A stretch of DNA of 64,000 nt from Synechococcus sp. 1G10 (GCF_002252625.1 NZ_NQKW01000010.1:23287-87286), one strand, 5' to 3'. Shown: positions 8,728-18,414, counted from the first letter of the stretch. Numbers and translations are program-made. Notes: generated by a model from the letters alone, not told the origin.

Positions 8728-10020
8728 GTGCTGGATCAGCGCCTGCTGCGCGACAACCCCGAGCTGATCGTCGAGCAGCTCGGGCGTCGAGGCATGGCTC
8801 TCGATCTCACGGCCCTGCAGTTGATTGCCCGCCAGGAGCGTGATCTCGAGCAGCAGCGCAGCGATCTGCAGGCCGAGGGCAACCGCATCGGCCGCCAGGT
8901 GGGCGAGCTGATCCGAGCCGGGGAGGCCCCCCACAGTCCCGAAGTTCAGACCCTGCGCGACCGGGGCAACACCATCAAGCACCAGGTGTCTGTGCTCGAA
9001 GAGGAGGAGAAAGCCCTCGAAGCACGCCTGCGCGAGCAACTGCTTGCCTTCCCCAATCTCCCCTCCCCCCTCTGCCCAGCGGGTGCCGGCGAAGCCGAGA
9101 ACGTGGAGCGACGCCGCTGGGGCACGCCCCGGGTGCCGGTTGCCGATGAAGCGCCGCTCGAGGAGCACTGGCAGATCGCCGAACGTCTCGGCCTGATCGA
9201 CAGCGAGCGCTCGGTGCGCATCGCCCAGAGCCGCTTCGTGACCCTGCTCGGAGCGGGCGCCCGGCTCGAGCGCGCCCTGATCAGCTTCATGCTCGATCAG
9301 CACAGCCGCCGCGGCTACCGCGAAGTGCTGCCGCCGATCCTGGTGAACAGCGCCAGCCTCACCGCCTCCGGCCAACTGCCCAAGTTCGCCGAAGAAAGCT
9401 TCCGCTGCGCCGACGACGACCTCTGGCTCACCCCCACCGCCGAGGTGCCGATCACCTCCTTTCACCGCGATGAGCTGATCCCCGCCGAGCAGCTGCCCCT
9501 GCGCTACGCCGCCTACACCCCCTGCTTCCGCCGTGAGGCCGGCTCCTACGGCCGCGACACCCGCGGCCTGATCCGCCTGCACCAGTTCAACAAGGTGGAG
9601 CTGTACTGGTTCTGCCACCCCGATCAATCGGACGCGGCCCACGCCCAGCTCACCGCCGACGCTGAAGCGGTGCTGCAGGCTCTGGAGCTGCCCTACCGGG
9701 TGATCGAGCTCTGCACCGGTGATCTCGGCTTCTCGGCCGCACGCACCTTCGATCTGGAGGTGTGGCTGCCGGGTGCCGGCGCCTATCGGGAGATCTCCAG
9801 CTGCAGCACCTGCGGCGATTTCCAGGCGCGGCGCTCCTCGATCCGCTTCAAGGAGGGCAAGAAAACCCGCCTGCTGCATACCCTCAACGGCAGCGGCCTG
9901 GCGGTGGGCCGCACCATGGCCGCCCTGCTCGAAACCGGCCAGCAGGCCGACGGCAGCGTGCGCCTGCCCCAGGCCCTGGTGCCCTACATGGGCTGCGATC
10001 GCCTCATCAGCGAATCCTGA
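8728..10020 (+). CDS. serS: Seryl-tRNA synthetase
   Basis: The 430-residue class II synthetase begins with GTG at 8728 (MLDQRLLRDNPELI). The N-terminal coiled-coil arm that holds the long variable arm of tRNA-Ser occupies about residues 30-105 (many Glu/Arg/Gln). The catalytic part shows motif 2 (CFRREAGSYGRDTRG) and motif 3 (GSGLAVGRTMAALLE). It charges tRNA-Ser in the cytoplasm. rseP follows 68 bases later on the same strand. Nothing unusual. Confidence 0.98.
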   Translation: MLDQRLLRDNPELIVEQLGRRGMALDLTALQLIARQERDLEQQRSDLQAEGNRIGRQVGELIRAGEAPHSPEVQTLRDRGNTIKHQVSVLEEEEKALEARLREQLLAFPNLPSPLCPAGAGEAENVERRRWGTPRVPVADEAPLEEHWQIAERLGLIDSERSVRIAQSRFVTLLGAGARLERALISFMLDQHSRRGYREVLPPILVNSASLTASGQLPKFAEESFRCADDDLWLTPTAEVPITSFHRDELIPAEQLPLRYAAYTPCFRREAGSYGRDTRGLIRLHQFNKVELYWFCHPDQSDAAHAQLTADAEAVLQALELPYRVIELCTGDLGFSAARTFDLEVWLPGAGAYREISSCSTCGDFQARRSSIRFKEGKKTRLLHTLNGSGLAVGRTMAALLETGQQADGSVRLPQALVPYMGCDRLISES

Positions 10021-10088
10021 GCGCCGCTTGAAGGAAACGCCCCACGGCTGAAAGCCCCAGAATGGGTGTCTTGCGCAACACAGCCTGA

Positions 10089-11177
10089 ATGGGCGTTCTC
10101 ACCGCACTGGCGATCCTGGCGGGCCTGATCGTGGTGCACGAAGCCGGCCACTTCTTAGCGGCCACCTGGCAGGGCATCCGCGTCAGCGGCTTCTCGATCG
10201 GCTTCGGGCCGGCCCTGCTGCAACGCCAGCGCCGCGGCGTGCAGTTCGCCCTTAGGGCGATCCCGCTCGGCGGCTATGTGTCCTTCCCCGACGACGACGA
10301 GGACAGCGGCATCCCCAGCGACGATCCCGACCTGCTGCGCAACCGGCCCCTGCCCCAGCGCGCCCTGGTGATCGCCGCCGGGGTGATCGCCAACCTGCTG
10401 CTGGCCTGGGCCGTGCTGTTCGGCCAGGGCTTGGTGGTGGGCGTGCCCGCCGGCTTCAGCGCAACCCCCGGCGTGCTGGTGGCCGCGGTGCAGCCGGGCC
10501 AGGCCGCCGCCGCCTCCGGCCTGATCGCCGGTGATCGCATCCTCAGCCTCGGGGGTGTGCCGGTCGGTGGTGGCTCCCAGGCCGTGGTCGATCTGGTGGC
10601 CGACATCCAGCAGGCACCCGAGCGCACCCTGCTGATCGAAGCCGAGCGCGGCGGTGAAGCCCTCAGCCTGCGGCTCACCCCCTCCGAGCGCGACGGCATC
10701 GGCCGCATCGGCGCCCAGCTCCAGCCCAACGGCAGCGAAGTGTTCCGCCCCGCCAAAGGGCCCCTGGAACTGCTCGGTCAGACCAATCGCGTCTTCGTGC
10801 AGCTGATCCGCCGCACCGTCGATGGCTTCGTGGCCCTGGTCACCCACTTCGGTGAAACCGCTCCCCAGGTGTCGGGGCCGGTGAAGATCGTCGAGATGGG
10901 CGCCAGCCTGGCCCGCCAGGGCGGCAGCAGCCTGTTCGTCTTCGCCGCGCTGATCTCGATCAACCTGGCGGTGCTCAATGCCCTGCCCCTGCCCCTGCTC
11001 GATGGCGGTCAGTTCGCCCTGCTCCTGCTCGAAGGCCTGCGTGGCCGCCCCCTGCCCGACCGCCTGCAGCTGGCCTTCATGCAATCTGGCTTCCTGTTGC
11101 TGATGGGGCTGAGCGTGGTGCTGATCGTCAAGGACACCAGCCAGCTCTCGGTGGTGCAGCAACTGCTCGGCCGCTGA
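10089..11177 (+). CDS. rseP: RseP-type intramembrane site-2 metalloprotease
   Basis: A 362-residue M50 protease. The zinc-binding HEAGH is at residues 17-21 within the first membrane segment, and the third ligand lies in the late LPLLDGGQF segment near residue 300. A single PDZ domain covers about residues 125-205 (GDRILSLGGVPV). Several hydrophobic helices frame these. In bacteria this enzyme cuts anti-sigma factors or signal-peptide remnants within the membrane. The next gene, nth, begins one base after its stop, so the pair is likely cotranscribed. Confidence 0.95.
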   Translation: MGVLTALAILAGLIVVHEAGHFLAATWQGIRVSGFSIGFGPALLQRQRRGVQFALRAIPLGGYVSFPDDDEDSGIPSDDPDLLRNRPLPQRALVIAAGVIANLLLAWAVLFGQGLVVGVPAGFSATPGVLVAAVQPGQAAAASGLIAGDRILSLGGVPVGGGSQAVVDLVADIQQAPERTLLIEAERGGEALSLRLTPSERDGIGRIGAQLQPNGSEVFRPAKGPLELLGQTNRVFVQLIRRTVDGFVALVTHFGETAPQVSGPVKIVEMGASLARQGGSSLFVFAALISINLAVLNALPLPLLDGGQFALLLLEGLRGRPLPDRLQLAFMQSGFLLLMGLSVVLIVKDTSQLSVVQQLLGR

Positions 11178-11178
11178 G

Positions 11179-11865
11179 GTGCCCCGGTTTGCCACAGCCC
11201 GCCAGCGGACTCCCCTGATCCTGGAGCGCCTCGAGCTCCACTACCCACACGCCACCTGTTCCCTCAACTGGCGCACCCCCTGGGAGCTGCTGGTGGCCAC
11301 CATGCTCTCGGCCCAGTGCACCGACGAGCGGGTCAACCTGGTCACCCCGGCCCTGTTCGAGCGCTTCCCCGATGCCGCCGCCGCCGCCGCGGTCAGCTCC
11401 AGCGAGGTGGAGCCCTACGTGAAATCCACGGGCTTCTTCCGCAACAAGGCGAAGAACATTGTTTCTGCCTCACAGCTGTTGATCGAGCGCCATGGCGGCG
11501 CGGTGCCGGCCTCGATGGAGGAGCTGCTGGAGCTGCCGGGGGTGGCGCGCAAGACGGCCAACGTGGTGCTGGCCCATGCGTTCGGCATCAACGCCGGCGT
11601 CACGGTCGACACCCATGTGCGGCGGCTGAGCAACCGGCTCGGGCTAACCCGCCAGAGCGAACCGCGCCAGATCGAGCCCGACCTGATGAAGCTCGTGCCC
11701 CAGCCGGAATGGGAGAACTTCTCGATCCGGCTGATCTTCCACGGCCGCGCCATCTGCAACGCCCGCAAGCCCCTGTGCGCGGGCTGCCCCCTCGCCGATC
11801 TCTGCCCCAGCCATCCCGACCACGGCCCCAGCGGCCGGCGGAGAGCTCCACCCTTCACGCGCTAA
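11179..11865 (+). CDS. nth: Endonuclease III
   Basis: A 228-residue DNA glycosylase/AP lyase starting with GTG. The helix-hairpin-helix [14 protein letters not shown] contains the catalytic Lys, and the Asp follows in [10 protein letters not shown]. The C-terminus has the [4Fe-4S] cluster spacing C-x6-C-x2-C-x5-C ([19 protein letters not shown]). It removes oxidised pyrimidines in base-excision repair. Directly coupled to rseP. Confidence 0.97.
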   Translation: MPRFATARQRTPLILERLELHYPHATCSLNWRTPWELLVATMLSAQCTDERVNLVTPALFERFPDAAAAAAVSSSEVEPYVKSTGFFRNKAKNIVSASQLLIERHGGAVPASMEELLELPGVARKTANVVLAHAFGINAGVTVDTHVRRLSNRLGLTRQSEPRQIEPDLMKLVPQPEWENFSIRLIFHGRAICNARKPLCAGCPLADLCPSHPDHGPSGRRRAPPFTR

Positions 11866-11899
11866 GCTTGTCCCTCACCGAAAGAAGTGCAGCAGCCGC

Positions 11900-12202
11900 A
11901 TGGCGAAGAAGTCGATGATCGCGCGCGATGTGAAGCGCAAAAAAATCGTGGCTCGCTTCGCCGACAAGCGCGCTGCCCTCAAGGCCGCCTTCGAAGCTGC
12001 TGCCGATCCGATGCAGCGCCTGGAGATCCACCGCAAGATCCAGGGCCTGCCCCGCAACAGCGCCCCCACCCGCGTGCGCAACCGCTGCTGGGCCACCGGC
12101 AAGCCCCGCGGCGTCTACCGCGATTTCGGTCTCTGCCGCAACCAGCTGCGCGAGCGCGCCCACAAGGGTCTGCTGCCAGGCGTCACCAAATCCAGCTGGT
12201 AA
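11900..12202 (+). CDS. rpsN: 30S ribosomal protein S14
   Basis: The 100-residue product is the long, zinc-free form of S14, rich in Lys/Arg and ending in [16 protein letters not shown]. It has the conserved [18 protein letters not shown] core without the CxxC pairs of the zinc form. It sits alone, outside the main ribosomal operon, as is usual in cyanobacteria, and is followed by a clear intrinsic terminator at 12234-12258. Confidence 0.97.
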   Translation: MAKKSMIARDVKRKKIVARFADKRAALKAAFEAAADPMQRLEIHRKIQGLPRNSAPTRVRNRCWATGKPRGVYRDFGLCRNQLRERAHKGLLPGVTKSSW

Positions 12203-12233
12203 GCCTGCCTGGCTCAGGTCTGCAGCATCGCGA

Positions 12234-12258
12234 GGGTGGCCAGGCGCCACCCTTTTTT
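12234..12258 (+). terminator. Intrinsic terminator after rpsN
   Basis: GGGTGGC (12234-12240) pairs perfectly with GCCACCC (12246-12252) across a five-base loop and is followed by six T residues. It lies 31 bases after the rpsN stop and separates rpsN from pnp. Confidence 0.9.
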
Positions 12259-12325
12259 GTGCATTCAGGCCCCCGCAGGCCCGAATGCGAGAATGGATGG
12301 TGATAAAAAACGGACATAAGACGAC

Positions 12326-14449
12326 GTGCCAGGAAAGATTCAGACGATCTCCTTCGATGGTCGGGAGATCAAGCTGACCACAGGCTTGTATGCCCCCCAG
12401 GCCGGGGGTTCGGTATTGGTCGAATGCGGTGACACCGCCGTGCTGGTCACGGCCACCCGCGCCAAGGGCCGCGAAGGCATCGACTTCCTGCCCCTCACCT
12501 GTGACTACGAAGAGCGCCTCTACGCCGCCGGCCGCATCCCCGGCAGCTTCTTCCGCCGTGAAGGCCGCCCCCCCGAGCGGGCCATCCTCACCACCCGCCT
12601 GATCGATCGCCCCCTGCGGCCCCTGTTCCCTTCCTGGCTGCGCGACGACCTGCAGGTGGTGGCCACCTGTCTGTCGCTGGATGAACGGGTACCGCCCGAT
12701 GTGCTGGCGGTCACCGGCGCCTCGATCGCCACCCTGCTCGCCAGGATCCCCTTCAACGGCCCGATGGCCGCAGTGCGCGTCGGCCTGCTCGGCGACGACT
12801 TCGTGCTGAACCCCAGCTACCGCGAGATCGAGCGCAGCGAGCTCGACCTGATAGTGGCCGGCACCCCCTCCGGTGTGGTGATGGTGGAAGCGGGCGCCAA
12901 CCAGCTGCCCGAGCAGGACGTGATCGAAGCGATCGACTTCGGCTACGAAGCCGTGGGTGAACTGATCAAGGCCCAGCTGACGCTGCTGGCCGAACTGGGC
13001 ATCGAGCAGGTGTTCCCGGAAGCACCGGTGCAGGACCCCGCCCTGCCGTCATTCCTGGAGCAGGAATGCGGCGCCGGCATCGGTGAAGTGCTCAAGCAGT
13101 TCTCCCTCACCAAGGCCGAGCGCGACAGTCAGCTCGATGCGATCAAGGCAGAGGTGGCAGGCAAGATCGCCGCCCTCTCCGACGACGACCCCATTCGCGT
13201 GGCCGCCGCCGGCAAGGCCCTGGGCAACACCTACAAGGGCATCACCAAGAAGCTGATGCGCGCCCAGATCCTCACCGAGGGCAAGCGGGTCGATGGCCGC
13301 AACCTGGATGAGGTGCGCCCGATCAGCGCTGCCGTGGGCGTGCTACCCAAGCGGGTGCATGGCTCGGGCCTGTTCCAGCGCGGGCTCACCCAGGTGCTCT
13401 CCACCGCCACCCTCGGCACCCCCAGTGATGCCCAGGAGATGGACGATCTCAACCCCATGGGCGAGAAGACCTACCTGCACCACTACAACTTCCCCCCCTA
13501 CTCCGTCGGTGAAACCCGGCCGATGCGCTCCCCCGGCCGCCGCGAGGTGGGCCACGGCGCCCTGGCCGAGCGGGCGATCATTCCCGTGCTTCCCCCCAAG
13601 GAATCCTTCCCCTACGTCCTGCGGGTGGTCTCGGAGTGCCTCAGCTCCAACGGCTCCACCTCGATGGGCTCGGTCTGCGGCAGCACCCTGGCCCTGATGG
13701 ATGCCGGCGTGCCCCTCAAGGCTCCCGTGAGCGGCGCCGCCATGGGCCTGATCAAGGAGGGCGATGAAGTGCGCATCCTCACCGACATCCAGGGCATCGA
13801 GGATTTCCTCGGTGACATGGACTTCAAGGTAGCCGGCACCGAGAAGGGCATCACCGCTCTGCAGATGGACATGAAGATCAGCGGTCTGGCGGTGAGCACC
13901 ATCGCTGAGGCCGTTAACCAGGCCCGCCCCGCCCGGCTGCACATCCTCGAGAAGATGCTCGAAGCGATCGACAAGCCCCGTGACGTGCTCTCCCCCCATG
14001 CCCCACGCCTGCTCAGCTTCCGCATCGACCCGGAACTTATCGGCACCGTGATCGGTCCCGGCGGCCGCACGATCAAAGGCATCACCGAGCGCACCAACAC
14101 CAAGATCGACATCGCCGATGGCGGCATCGTCACGATCGCCAGCCATGACGGCGCCGCCGCCGAGGAAGCCCAGCAGATCATTGAGGGGCTCACCCGCCGC
14201 ATCAGCGAGGGCGAGATGTTCAACGGCTCCGTCACCCGGATCATCCCGATCGGTGCCTTCGTGGAGATCCTCCCCGGCAAGGAGGGCATGATCCACATCT
14301 CCCAGCTCTCCGAAGCCCGGGTCGAGAAGGTGGAAGATGTGATCAAGGTGGGCGATGCCGTGACCGTGCGAGTGCGCGAAATCGACAACCGCGGCCGCAT
14401 CAACCTCACCCTGCGTGGCGTCGCCCAGGAAACCGTGCCGGTGGCCTGA
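12326..14449 (+). CDS. pnp: Polynucleotide phosphorylase
   Basis: A 707-residue exoribonuclease starting with GTG at 12326. Two RNase PH-like domains flank an alpha-helical domain; the second contains the active-site stretch [23 protein letters not shown] domain ([15 protein letters not shown], about 570-585) and an S1 domain ([21 protein letters not shown], about 630-700) close the protein. It degrades RNA 3'-to-5' using phosphate and can also add heteropolymeric tails, the main tailing activity known in cyanobacteria. It is flanked by terminators on both sides, so is monocistronic. Confidence 0.98.
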   Translation: MPGKIQTISFDGREIKLTTGLYAPQAGGSVLVECGDTAVLVTATRAKGREGIDFLPLTCDYEERLYAAGRIPGSFFRREGRPPERAILTTRLIDRPLRPLFPSWLRDDLQVVATCLSLDERVPPDVLAVTGASIATLLARIPFNGPMAAVRVGLLGDDFVLNPSYREIERSELDLIVAGTPSGVVMVEAGANQLPEQDVIEAIDFGYEAVGELIKAQLTLLAELGIEQVFPEAPVQDPALPSFLEQECGAGIGEVLKQFSLTKAERDSQLDAIKAEVAGKIAALSDDDPIRVAAAGKALGNTYKGITKKLMRAQILTEGKRVDGRNLDEVRPISAAVGVLPKRVHGSGLFQRGLTQVLSTATLGTPSDAQEMDDLNPMGEKTYLHHYNFPPYSVGETRPMRSPGRREVGHGALAERAIIPVLPPKESFPYVLRVVSECLSSNGSTSMGSVCGSTLALMDAGVPLKAPVSGAAMGLIKEGDEVRILTDIQGIEDFLGDMDFKVAGTEKGITALQMDMKISGLAVSTIAEAVNQARPARLHILEKMLEAIDKPRDVLSPHAPRLLSFRIDPELIGTVIGPGGRTIKGITERTNTKIDIADGGIVTIASHDGAAAEEAQQIIEGLTRRISEGEMFNGSVTRIIPIGAFVEILPGKEGMIHISQLSEARVEKVEDVIKVGDAVTVRVREIDNRGRINLTLRGVAQETVPVA

Positions 14450-14473
14450 TCCACCCATTAACGATTAACGCTC

Positions 14474-14509
14474 AAACCGCTTTCAGCTGAGCTGAAGGCG
14501 GTTTTTTTT
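14474..14509 (+). terminator. Intrinsic terminator after pnp
   Basis: AAACCGCTTTCAGCT (14474-14488) and AGCTGAAGGCGGTTT (14490-14504) form a nearly perfect inverted repeat with one G-U pair; eight T residues follow from 14502. It lies 24 bases after the pnp stop. Confidence 0.92.
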
Positions 14510-14540
14510 ATGGACTGAACATCCGCCGTTTTGAGCCGGT

Positions 14541-14581
14541 AGCTATCACTGCTGGTTTCGAGGTGATGGCTGGGGGAGGTG
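14541..14581. other. Hairpin in the pnp-cysQ gap
   Basis: The gap 14510-14719 has no gene I can support. Inside it AGCTATCAC (14541-14549) and GTGATGGCT (14573-14581) can pair over nine positions with one G-U pair and a long loop. A short palindrome GCAAGCTTGC followed by T residues lies near 14690-14702. These could belong to a small RNA or to the cysQ 3' end; there is no direct evidence for either. Confidence 0.3.
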
Positions 14582-14719
14582 GAATGATCAGGCGAAAAAG
14601 AAACGCGTAATAGGCCATGGAAAGCCCTCGGTCATTGAATAAACCGTAATCACCCGCTTACCAACAGGCGGTCTCACTTGCTGCAGGCAAGCTTGCTTTT
14701 ATTCATCCGCAGGCGAGCT

Positions 14720-15652
14720 TCACACCACGAAGCCCGGATCGATCCGCGCCATGGCGGCAACAGCCCGTTCACACAGTTCTGAGTGGGACAGGCCATGGCT
14801 GGCGATCAGGCAGCCCGCCTGCAGTCCGTCGCCGTTGTTGTAGCGGAGGGGGCGGCCATCGGCATGGCTGAACGCACCGCCTGCCGCCCGCAGCACCGCC
14901 TCCGGCGCCGCCATGTCCCAGTCCTTGGGGGCGCTGCGGCCGGAGAGAGAGAGGTAGAGGTCGGTTTCACCGCGCAGAATTGTGGCCACCTTGCAGCCCA
15001 CACTGCCCACCGCCAGCGAGGAGCCCAGGTTCAGGGCCTGAATCAACTGCTCCAGCCGCTGATCGCGGTGGTTGCGGCTGGCCACCAGCACCAGCTCAGC
15101 CGGTTCGCGGCGCTCGCTCAGCTGGGGCGCAAAGCGCTCACCGGCTGGATTCTCCCGCCAGGCACCCCCGATCAGCTCCTCAGCCGCCGCCCCCACCAGG
15201 CCGAACCAGAGCTCCTCCTTCTCGGGCAGCAGCACCACGCCGAGCACCGGCTGGCGCTGGTGCACCAGCGCCAGATGCACCGCATATTCGCCGGTGCCCT
15301 GCAGAAAATCCCTTGTGCCATCGAGCGGGTCAAGGATCCAGAGCCAGTCGGCTTCCAGGGGAACCCCCGCGCTGAGCTGCTCCTTGGCGGTCTCCTCACT
15401 CAGCAGAGTCCAGGGGGCGTCGGGGAAGGCCTTGGCGAGGCCATCGAGCAGGTGCTGGTTCACCGCCAGATCGGCCGCCGTCACCGGCCCCTCGCCCCCC
15501 TCATCCACGCTCAGCGCCGCTCCGTAGCCGAAGGGGGGCTGTTCACCGCGCGCGTAGGCCCTCAGAATCGCTGCCGACTCCCAGCACAGGCGCCGCAACT
15601 GCGTCAGCAGCTCCTCCAGATCCAGGCCGGCGGGCAGGCAGGGGGCAGCCAT
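14720..15652 (-). CDS. cysQ: 3'(2'),5'-bisphosphate nucleotidase / inositol-monophosphatase family (CysQ-like)
   Basis: About 310 residues of the lithium-sensitive phosphatase fold. Metal-site motifs are GPVTAADLAVN, LLSEET, WILDPLDGTRDF and KDWDMAAPEAVLRAAGG. Members remove the 3' phosphate of PAP, a by-product of sulfate assimilation, or act on inositol phosphates; the CysQ-like reading is the usual one for this subtype. ATGs at 15652 and 15655 are both possible; longer in-frame extension overlaps rsmI and has no family signal. The gene is head-to-head with rsmI. Confidence 0.88.
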   Translation of the reverse strand: MAAPCLPAGLDLEELLTQLRRLCWESAAILRAYARGEQPPFGYGAALSVDEGGEGPVTAADLAVNQHLLDGLAKAFPDAPWTLLSEETAKEQLSAGVPLEADWLWILDPLDGTRDFLQGTGEYAVHLALVHQRQPVLGVVLLPEKEELWFGLVGAAAEELIGGAWRENPAGERFAPQLSERREPAELVLVASRNHRDQRLEQLIQALNLGSSLAVGSVGCKVATILRGETDLYLSLSGRSAPKDWDMAAPEAVLRAAGGAFSHADGRPLRYNNGDGLQAGCLIASHGLSHSELCERAVAAMARIDPGFVV

Positions 15653-15686
15653 CATGGACACGGCCAGGGTCAGACAGAGCCGCATT

Positions 15687-16538
15687 GTGGAGCAAGCCAG
15701 CGAGCCCGCCGCCGGGGTGCTGTATCTGGTGGGAACACCGATCGGCAACCTCGGCGATCTCTCCCCCCGGGCACGGCGGGTGCTGGAGGGGGTCGACCGG
15801 ATCGCCTGCGAAGACACCCGCCACAGCGGCCAGCTGCTCGCCGGCCTGGGCATCCGCAGCCGCCTGCTCAGCTTTCACCAGCACAATCAGACCGCCCGCA
15901 TCCCCGAACTGCTCGCCGCCCTGGCCGCAGGGGAAAGCCTGGCGGTGATCAGCGATGCGGGTCTGCCGGGCATCTCCGATCCGGGCGAGGCCCTGGTGGC
16001 GGCCGCCCGCGCCGGCGGCCATGCGGTGATCTGCGTGCCCGGCCCCTGCGCCGTGACCACGGCCCTGGTGAGCAGCGGCCTGCCCAGCGGCCGCTTCTGC
16101 TTCGAGGGGTTCCTGCCGGCCAAGGCCGGCCTGCGCCGCCAGCGGCTTCAGGAGCTCGCGGCAGAGCAGCGCACCCTGGTGCTCTTCGAGGCACCTCACC
16201 GGCTGATCGAGCTGCTCGACGACCTGCTCAGCACCCTGGGCGACAGGCCGTTGCAGGTGGCGCGGGAGCTGACCAAACGCCATGAGCAGCAGATCGGGCC
16301 CAGCGTCAGCGCCGCCCTCGAGCACTTCCGGCGGGTGCCGCCACGGGGCGAGTGCACCCTGGTGCTGGGCGGCGCGGCACCGGAGCAACCGCCCCTGCTC
16401 AGTGACGCCGAGCTGACCCAGGAGTTGCGCGAGAAAGTGGCCTCAGGCCTGAGCGCCAGTGATGCGGCCCGCCAGCTCGCTGCTGAAACCGGCCTCTCCC
16501 GCCGCAGCCTCTACGCCCTGCTGCACCAGCCGGAGTGA
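15687..16538 (+). CDS. rsmI: 16S rRNA (cytidine1402-2'-O)-methyltransferase RsmI
   Basis: The conserved tetrapyrrole-methylase-like fold begins GVLYLVGTPIGNLGDLSPRA, with SDAGLPGISDPG as the second SAM-binding motif. A GTG at 15687 gives 283 residues, the typical family length; an ATG at 15654 would add 11 residues and overlap the start of the divergent cysQ, so I prefer GTG. The enzyme methylates the ribose of C1402 in the decoding centre of 16S rRNA. Confident family assignment; the start is uncertain. Confidence 0.93.
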   Translation: MEQASEPAAGVLYLVGTPIGNLGDLSPRARRVLEGVDRIACEDTRHSGQLLAGLGIRSRLLSFHQHNQTARIPELLAALAAGESLAVISDAGLPGISDPGEALVAAARAGGHAVICVPGPCAVTTALVSSGLPSGRFCFEGFLPAKAGLRRQRLQELAAEQRTLVLFEAPHRLIELLDDLLSTLGDRPLQVARELTKRHEQQIGPSVSAALEHFRRVPPRGECTLVLGGAAPEQPPLLSDAELTQELREKVASGLSASDAARQLAAETGLSRRSLYALLHQPE

Positions 16539-16619
16539 GAGCGGGCGCCGCCTGCGCTGGGCCTGCCCTGAATGGTTCATGCTGAAGGCCGAGCTGCCCC
16601 ACTCCCCTCCGCCTTGGCC

Positions 16620-16862
16620 ATGCTGCTGCGCCTGCGCCTGTTGCTCACCAGCCTCGGCGGCGGGCTGCTGATGCTGCTGATCCTCTGCCTCGGCGCCCAG
16701 AACCTGGAGGAGCGCCCCAGCCTGCGGCTGGGCATCGGCCGCAGCGCGCCCCTGCCTAGCGGCTTCCTGGTGGGGCTGGCCCTGGCGGTGGGGGTGATCA
16801 GCGGCGGCAGCGCCACCGCCCTGCTGCTGCCCCGCAGGGATCAGCCGCCGGGGAGGGCGTAG
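16620..16862 (+). CDS. Small two-helix membrane protein, LapA-like
   Basis: From ATG 16620 the 80-residue product has one hydrophobic helix at the N-terminus (LLTSLGGGLLMLLILCLG), a short polar hairpin with AQNLEERPSLRLG, and a second helix ([16 protein letters not shown]). The spacing resembles LapA/DUF1049-type small inner-membrane proteins, but the match is weak. An ATG at 16572 would add 16 polar residues. Its 3' end overlaps the convergent gene by 22 bases. Confidence 0.5.
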   Translation: MLLRLRLLLTSLGGGLLMLLILCLGAQNLEERPSLRLGIGRSAPLPSGFLVGLALAVGVISGGSATALLLPRRDQPPGRA

Positions 16863-17668
16863 AGCGCCCCTTCCAGCACCACACGGGTGATGCCCTGCCC
16901 CACCAGAAAGGTGGCCGTGCGCTGAATCACCTGGCTGTCAGGCATCTTGATCACCCGCTGGGTGCGGCCGCACTGACGCTTGGCCTGGCGTGGATTGGCA
17001 AACACCACCAGGGCCTGGCGCGCCTGCTCGTCGTCGGGGAGGGCGCCGAGCTCGGGGAAATCACTGAGGGGGCGAGCCTGCAGCTCCACCGTCTTGTCCA
17101 CCAGCATGTACAGGCTGGCGGGCAGGGGAGCGCTCTCCAGCGGTTGGCAGACCACTGCCGCACCTTCCTGCACCCCCGAGCTGAGGTTCACGCCTGCCAT
17201 CACCGGCACCATGGTGAAGACATTGCCTTCGGCGTCGGTGTCATCACCGTCGCCGTCGTCGCTATCGCCGTCGTCAGACTCGACGTCGTCGCCCTCGGCC
17301 TCCTCACCGAAATCATCAGCGTCATCGATCGCCAGCACACCGGGGCCGGAGCCGTCCTCGTCAGTGTCGGGCTCTATCTCCACCAGTTCGAAGTCGGCTT
17401 CCGCCTCAAACAGCTCAGCCTCTGAAAGTTCGGCGGCGTCAGGCTCCAGGGGCAGGGGCATCTCCTGCTGATCCAGCAGCTCCACGGGGCGGCCGCGCTC
17501 CTTTTTGAGCTGCTCGTAGAGCTCGGGGGTGAAGGCACCCTTCACCACCCGAGTCACCGTGTTGGGGCTGCAGCCGAAGCTGTCGGCGAGGGCCGCGCTG
17601 GACTCACCAGCCCGCCACCGCTGCACCAGCTCCTGTTTCTGGGCGTCACTGAGCCGGGAGGCCGCCAT
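16841..17668 (-). CDS. Helix-turn-helix protein with acidic central region
   Basis: The 275-residue protein (ATG at 17668, MAASRLSDAQ) has an N-terminal helix-turn-helix of transposase/Hin type at about 5-45 (ELVQRWRAGESSAALADSFG, then SPNTVTRVVKG). A long Asp/Glu-rich linker follows (about 85-145, with runs of D, E and S), and then a compact C-terminal domain of about 110 residues with no motif I recognise. It is not a transposase: the catalytic part is absent and no terminal repeats flank it. It may be a cyanobacterial regulator; function unknown. It is oriented away from the tRNA-Arg gene 40 bases upstream. Confidence 0.6.
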   Translation of the reverse strand: MAASRLSDAQKQELVQRWRAGESSAALADSFGCSPNTVTRVVKGAFTPELYEQLKKERGRPVELLDQQEMPLPLEPDAAELSEAELFEAEADFELVEIEPDTDEDGSGPGVLAIDDADDFGEEAEGDDVESDDGDSDDGDGDDTDAEGNVFTMVPVMAGVNLSSGVQEGAAVVCQPLESAPLPASLYMLVDKTVELQARPLSDFPELGALPDDEQARQALVVFANPRQAKRQCGRTQRVIKMPDSQVIQRTATFLVGQGITRVVLEGALYALPGG

Positions 17669-17708
17669 CGAGCAAGTTGCGCAGCAGCCCAATCTAGGCT
17701 GATGCAGT

Positions 17709-17782
17709 GGGCCGTTAGCTCAGCTGGATAGAGCATGCGACTTCTAATCGCACGGTCGCTGGTTCGAATCCAGCACGGCCCG
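17709..17782 (+). tRNA. tRNA-Arg (anticodon UCU)
   Basis: A complete 74-base cloverleaf: acceptor GGGCCGT pairs with ACGGCCC, the anticodon stem TGCGA/TCGCA encloses loop CTTCTAA with anticodon TCT, and the T arm is GCTGG-TTCGAAT-CCAGC. Discriminator base G; CCA is not encoded. Confidence 0.97.
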
Positions 17783-17925
17783 TTCCCCAACCCAACGGCT
17801 TCTGGGGCTCCAGAAGCCACACCAGCATTCCCTGACCGGATCCCATTTCGGTAGCAGCAGCGCCGACCGCTCCGGCGATTTGTCAACAATCTTGACAAAT
17901 CCATTGAATCCGAGAGGCCGGCCCC

Positions 17926-18414
17926 ATGGCCCTCACACGACGCGTCGAACTGGTGCCGCTGCAGCGCACTTCCTCAGGCAATGCCCTCTTCAGCCAGGCC
18001 CAGCCCAGCGACGAAACCCTGATCGCCGATCTGGCCCCCCATCAGCCCGTCTCGCTCTTCTGCCACCGCCGCCAGACCGATCAGCTGATCCTCCTGCGCG
18101 GTTCGCTCGAGCTGGTGGTGCTGGAGGACGGCCGACTCGTGCGCATTCCCCTGCGGGAAGACGAACCCCTGCTGGTGCGCATCCCGCCTGGCGTTCCCCA
18201 CGGGGCAGTCAACAGCAGCCGCCACTACGCCACGGTGGTGAATGCCGTACTGCGTCACGGCCCTCCCGACCCACGCGACTACAGGCCGCGGCCACTGCCC
18301 CACAGCCTGCGGGCTCAGTGGCAGCAACTCATGGGCGTGCCCGCGCCAGCAGATCCTCCGCAGGCGGCAGGCGCAGCCGATCTGCCCAGCCCAGGCGCTC
18401 GAGGCCGCGGATGA
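17926..18414 (+). CDS. Cupin-like protein of unknown function
   Basis: A 162-residue protein with a single cupin-type beta-barrel pattern: CHRRQTDQLILLRGSLELVVLEDG followed by LLVRIPPGVPHGAVN. Such barrels often bind a metal or a sugar nucleotide; here the first motif has only one clear His before the RGSLE strand, so metal binding is uncertain. The C-terminal tail (PAPADPPQAAGAADLPSPGARG) is low-complexity and overlaps by 86 bases the 3' end of the desaturase gene on the opposite strand. Function unknown. Confidence 0.65.
   Translation: MALTRRVELVPLQRTSSGNALFSQAQPSDETLIADLAPHQPVSLFCHRRQTDQLILLRGSLELVVLEDGRLVRIPLREDEPLLVRIPPGVPHGAVNSSRHYATVVNAVLRHGPPDPRDYRPRPLPHSLRAQWQQLMGVPAPADPPQAAGAADLPSPGARGRG

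Noticed and set aside
8482..9879. 465-codon minus-strand open frame across nfu and serS
   Set aside because: Antisense to two certain genes; Gly/Ala/His-rich composition typical of GC-rich shadow frames.
17209..17420. Asp/Glu-rich stretch considered as a tandem repeat
   Set aside because: Codons for D/E/S recur but there is no fixed repeat unit; it is low-complexity coding sequence.
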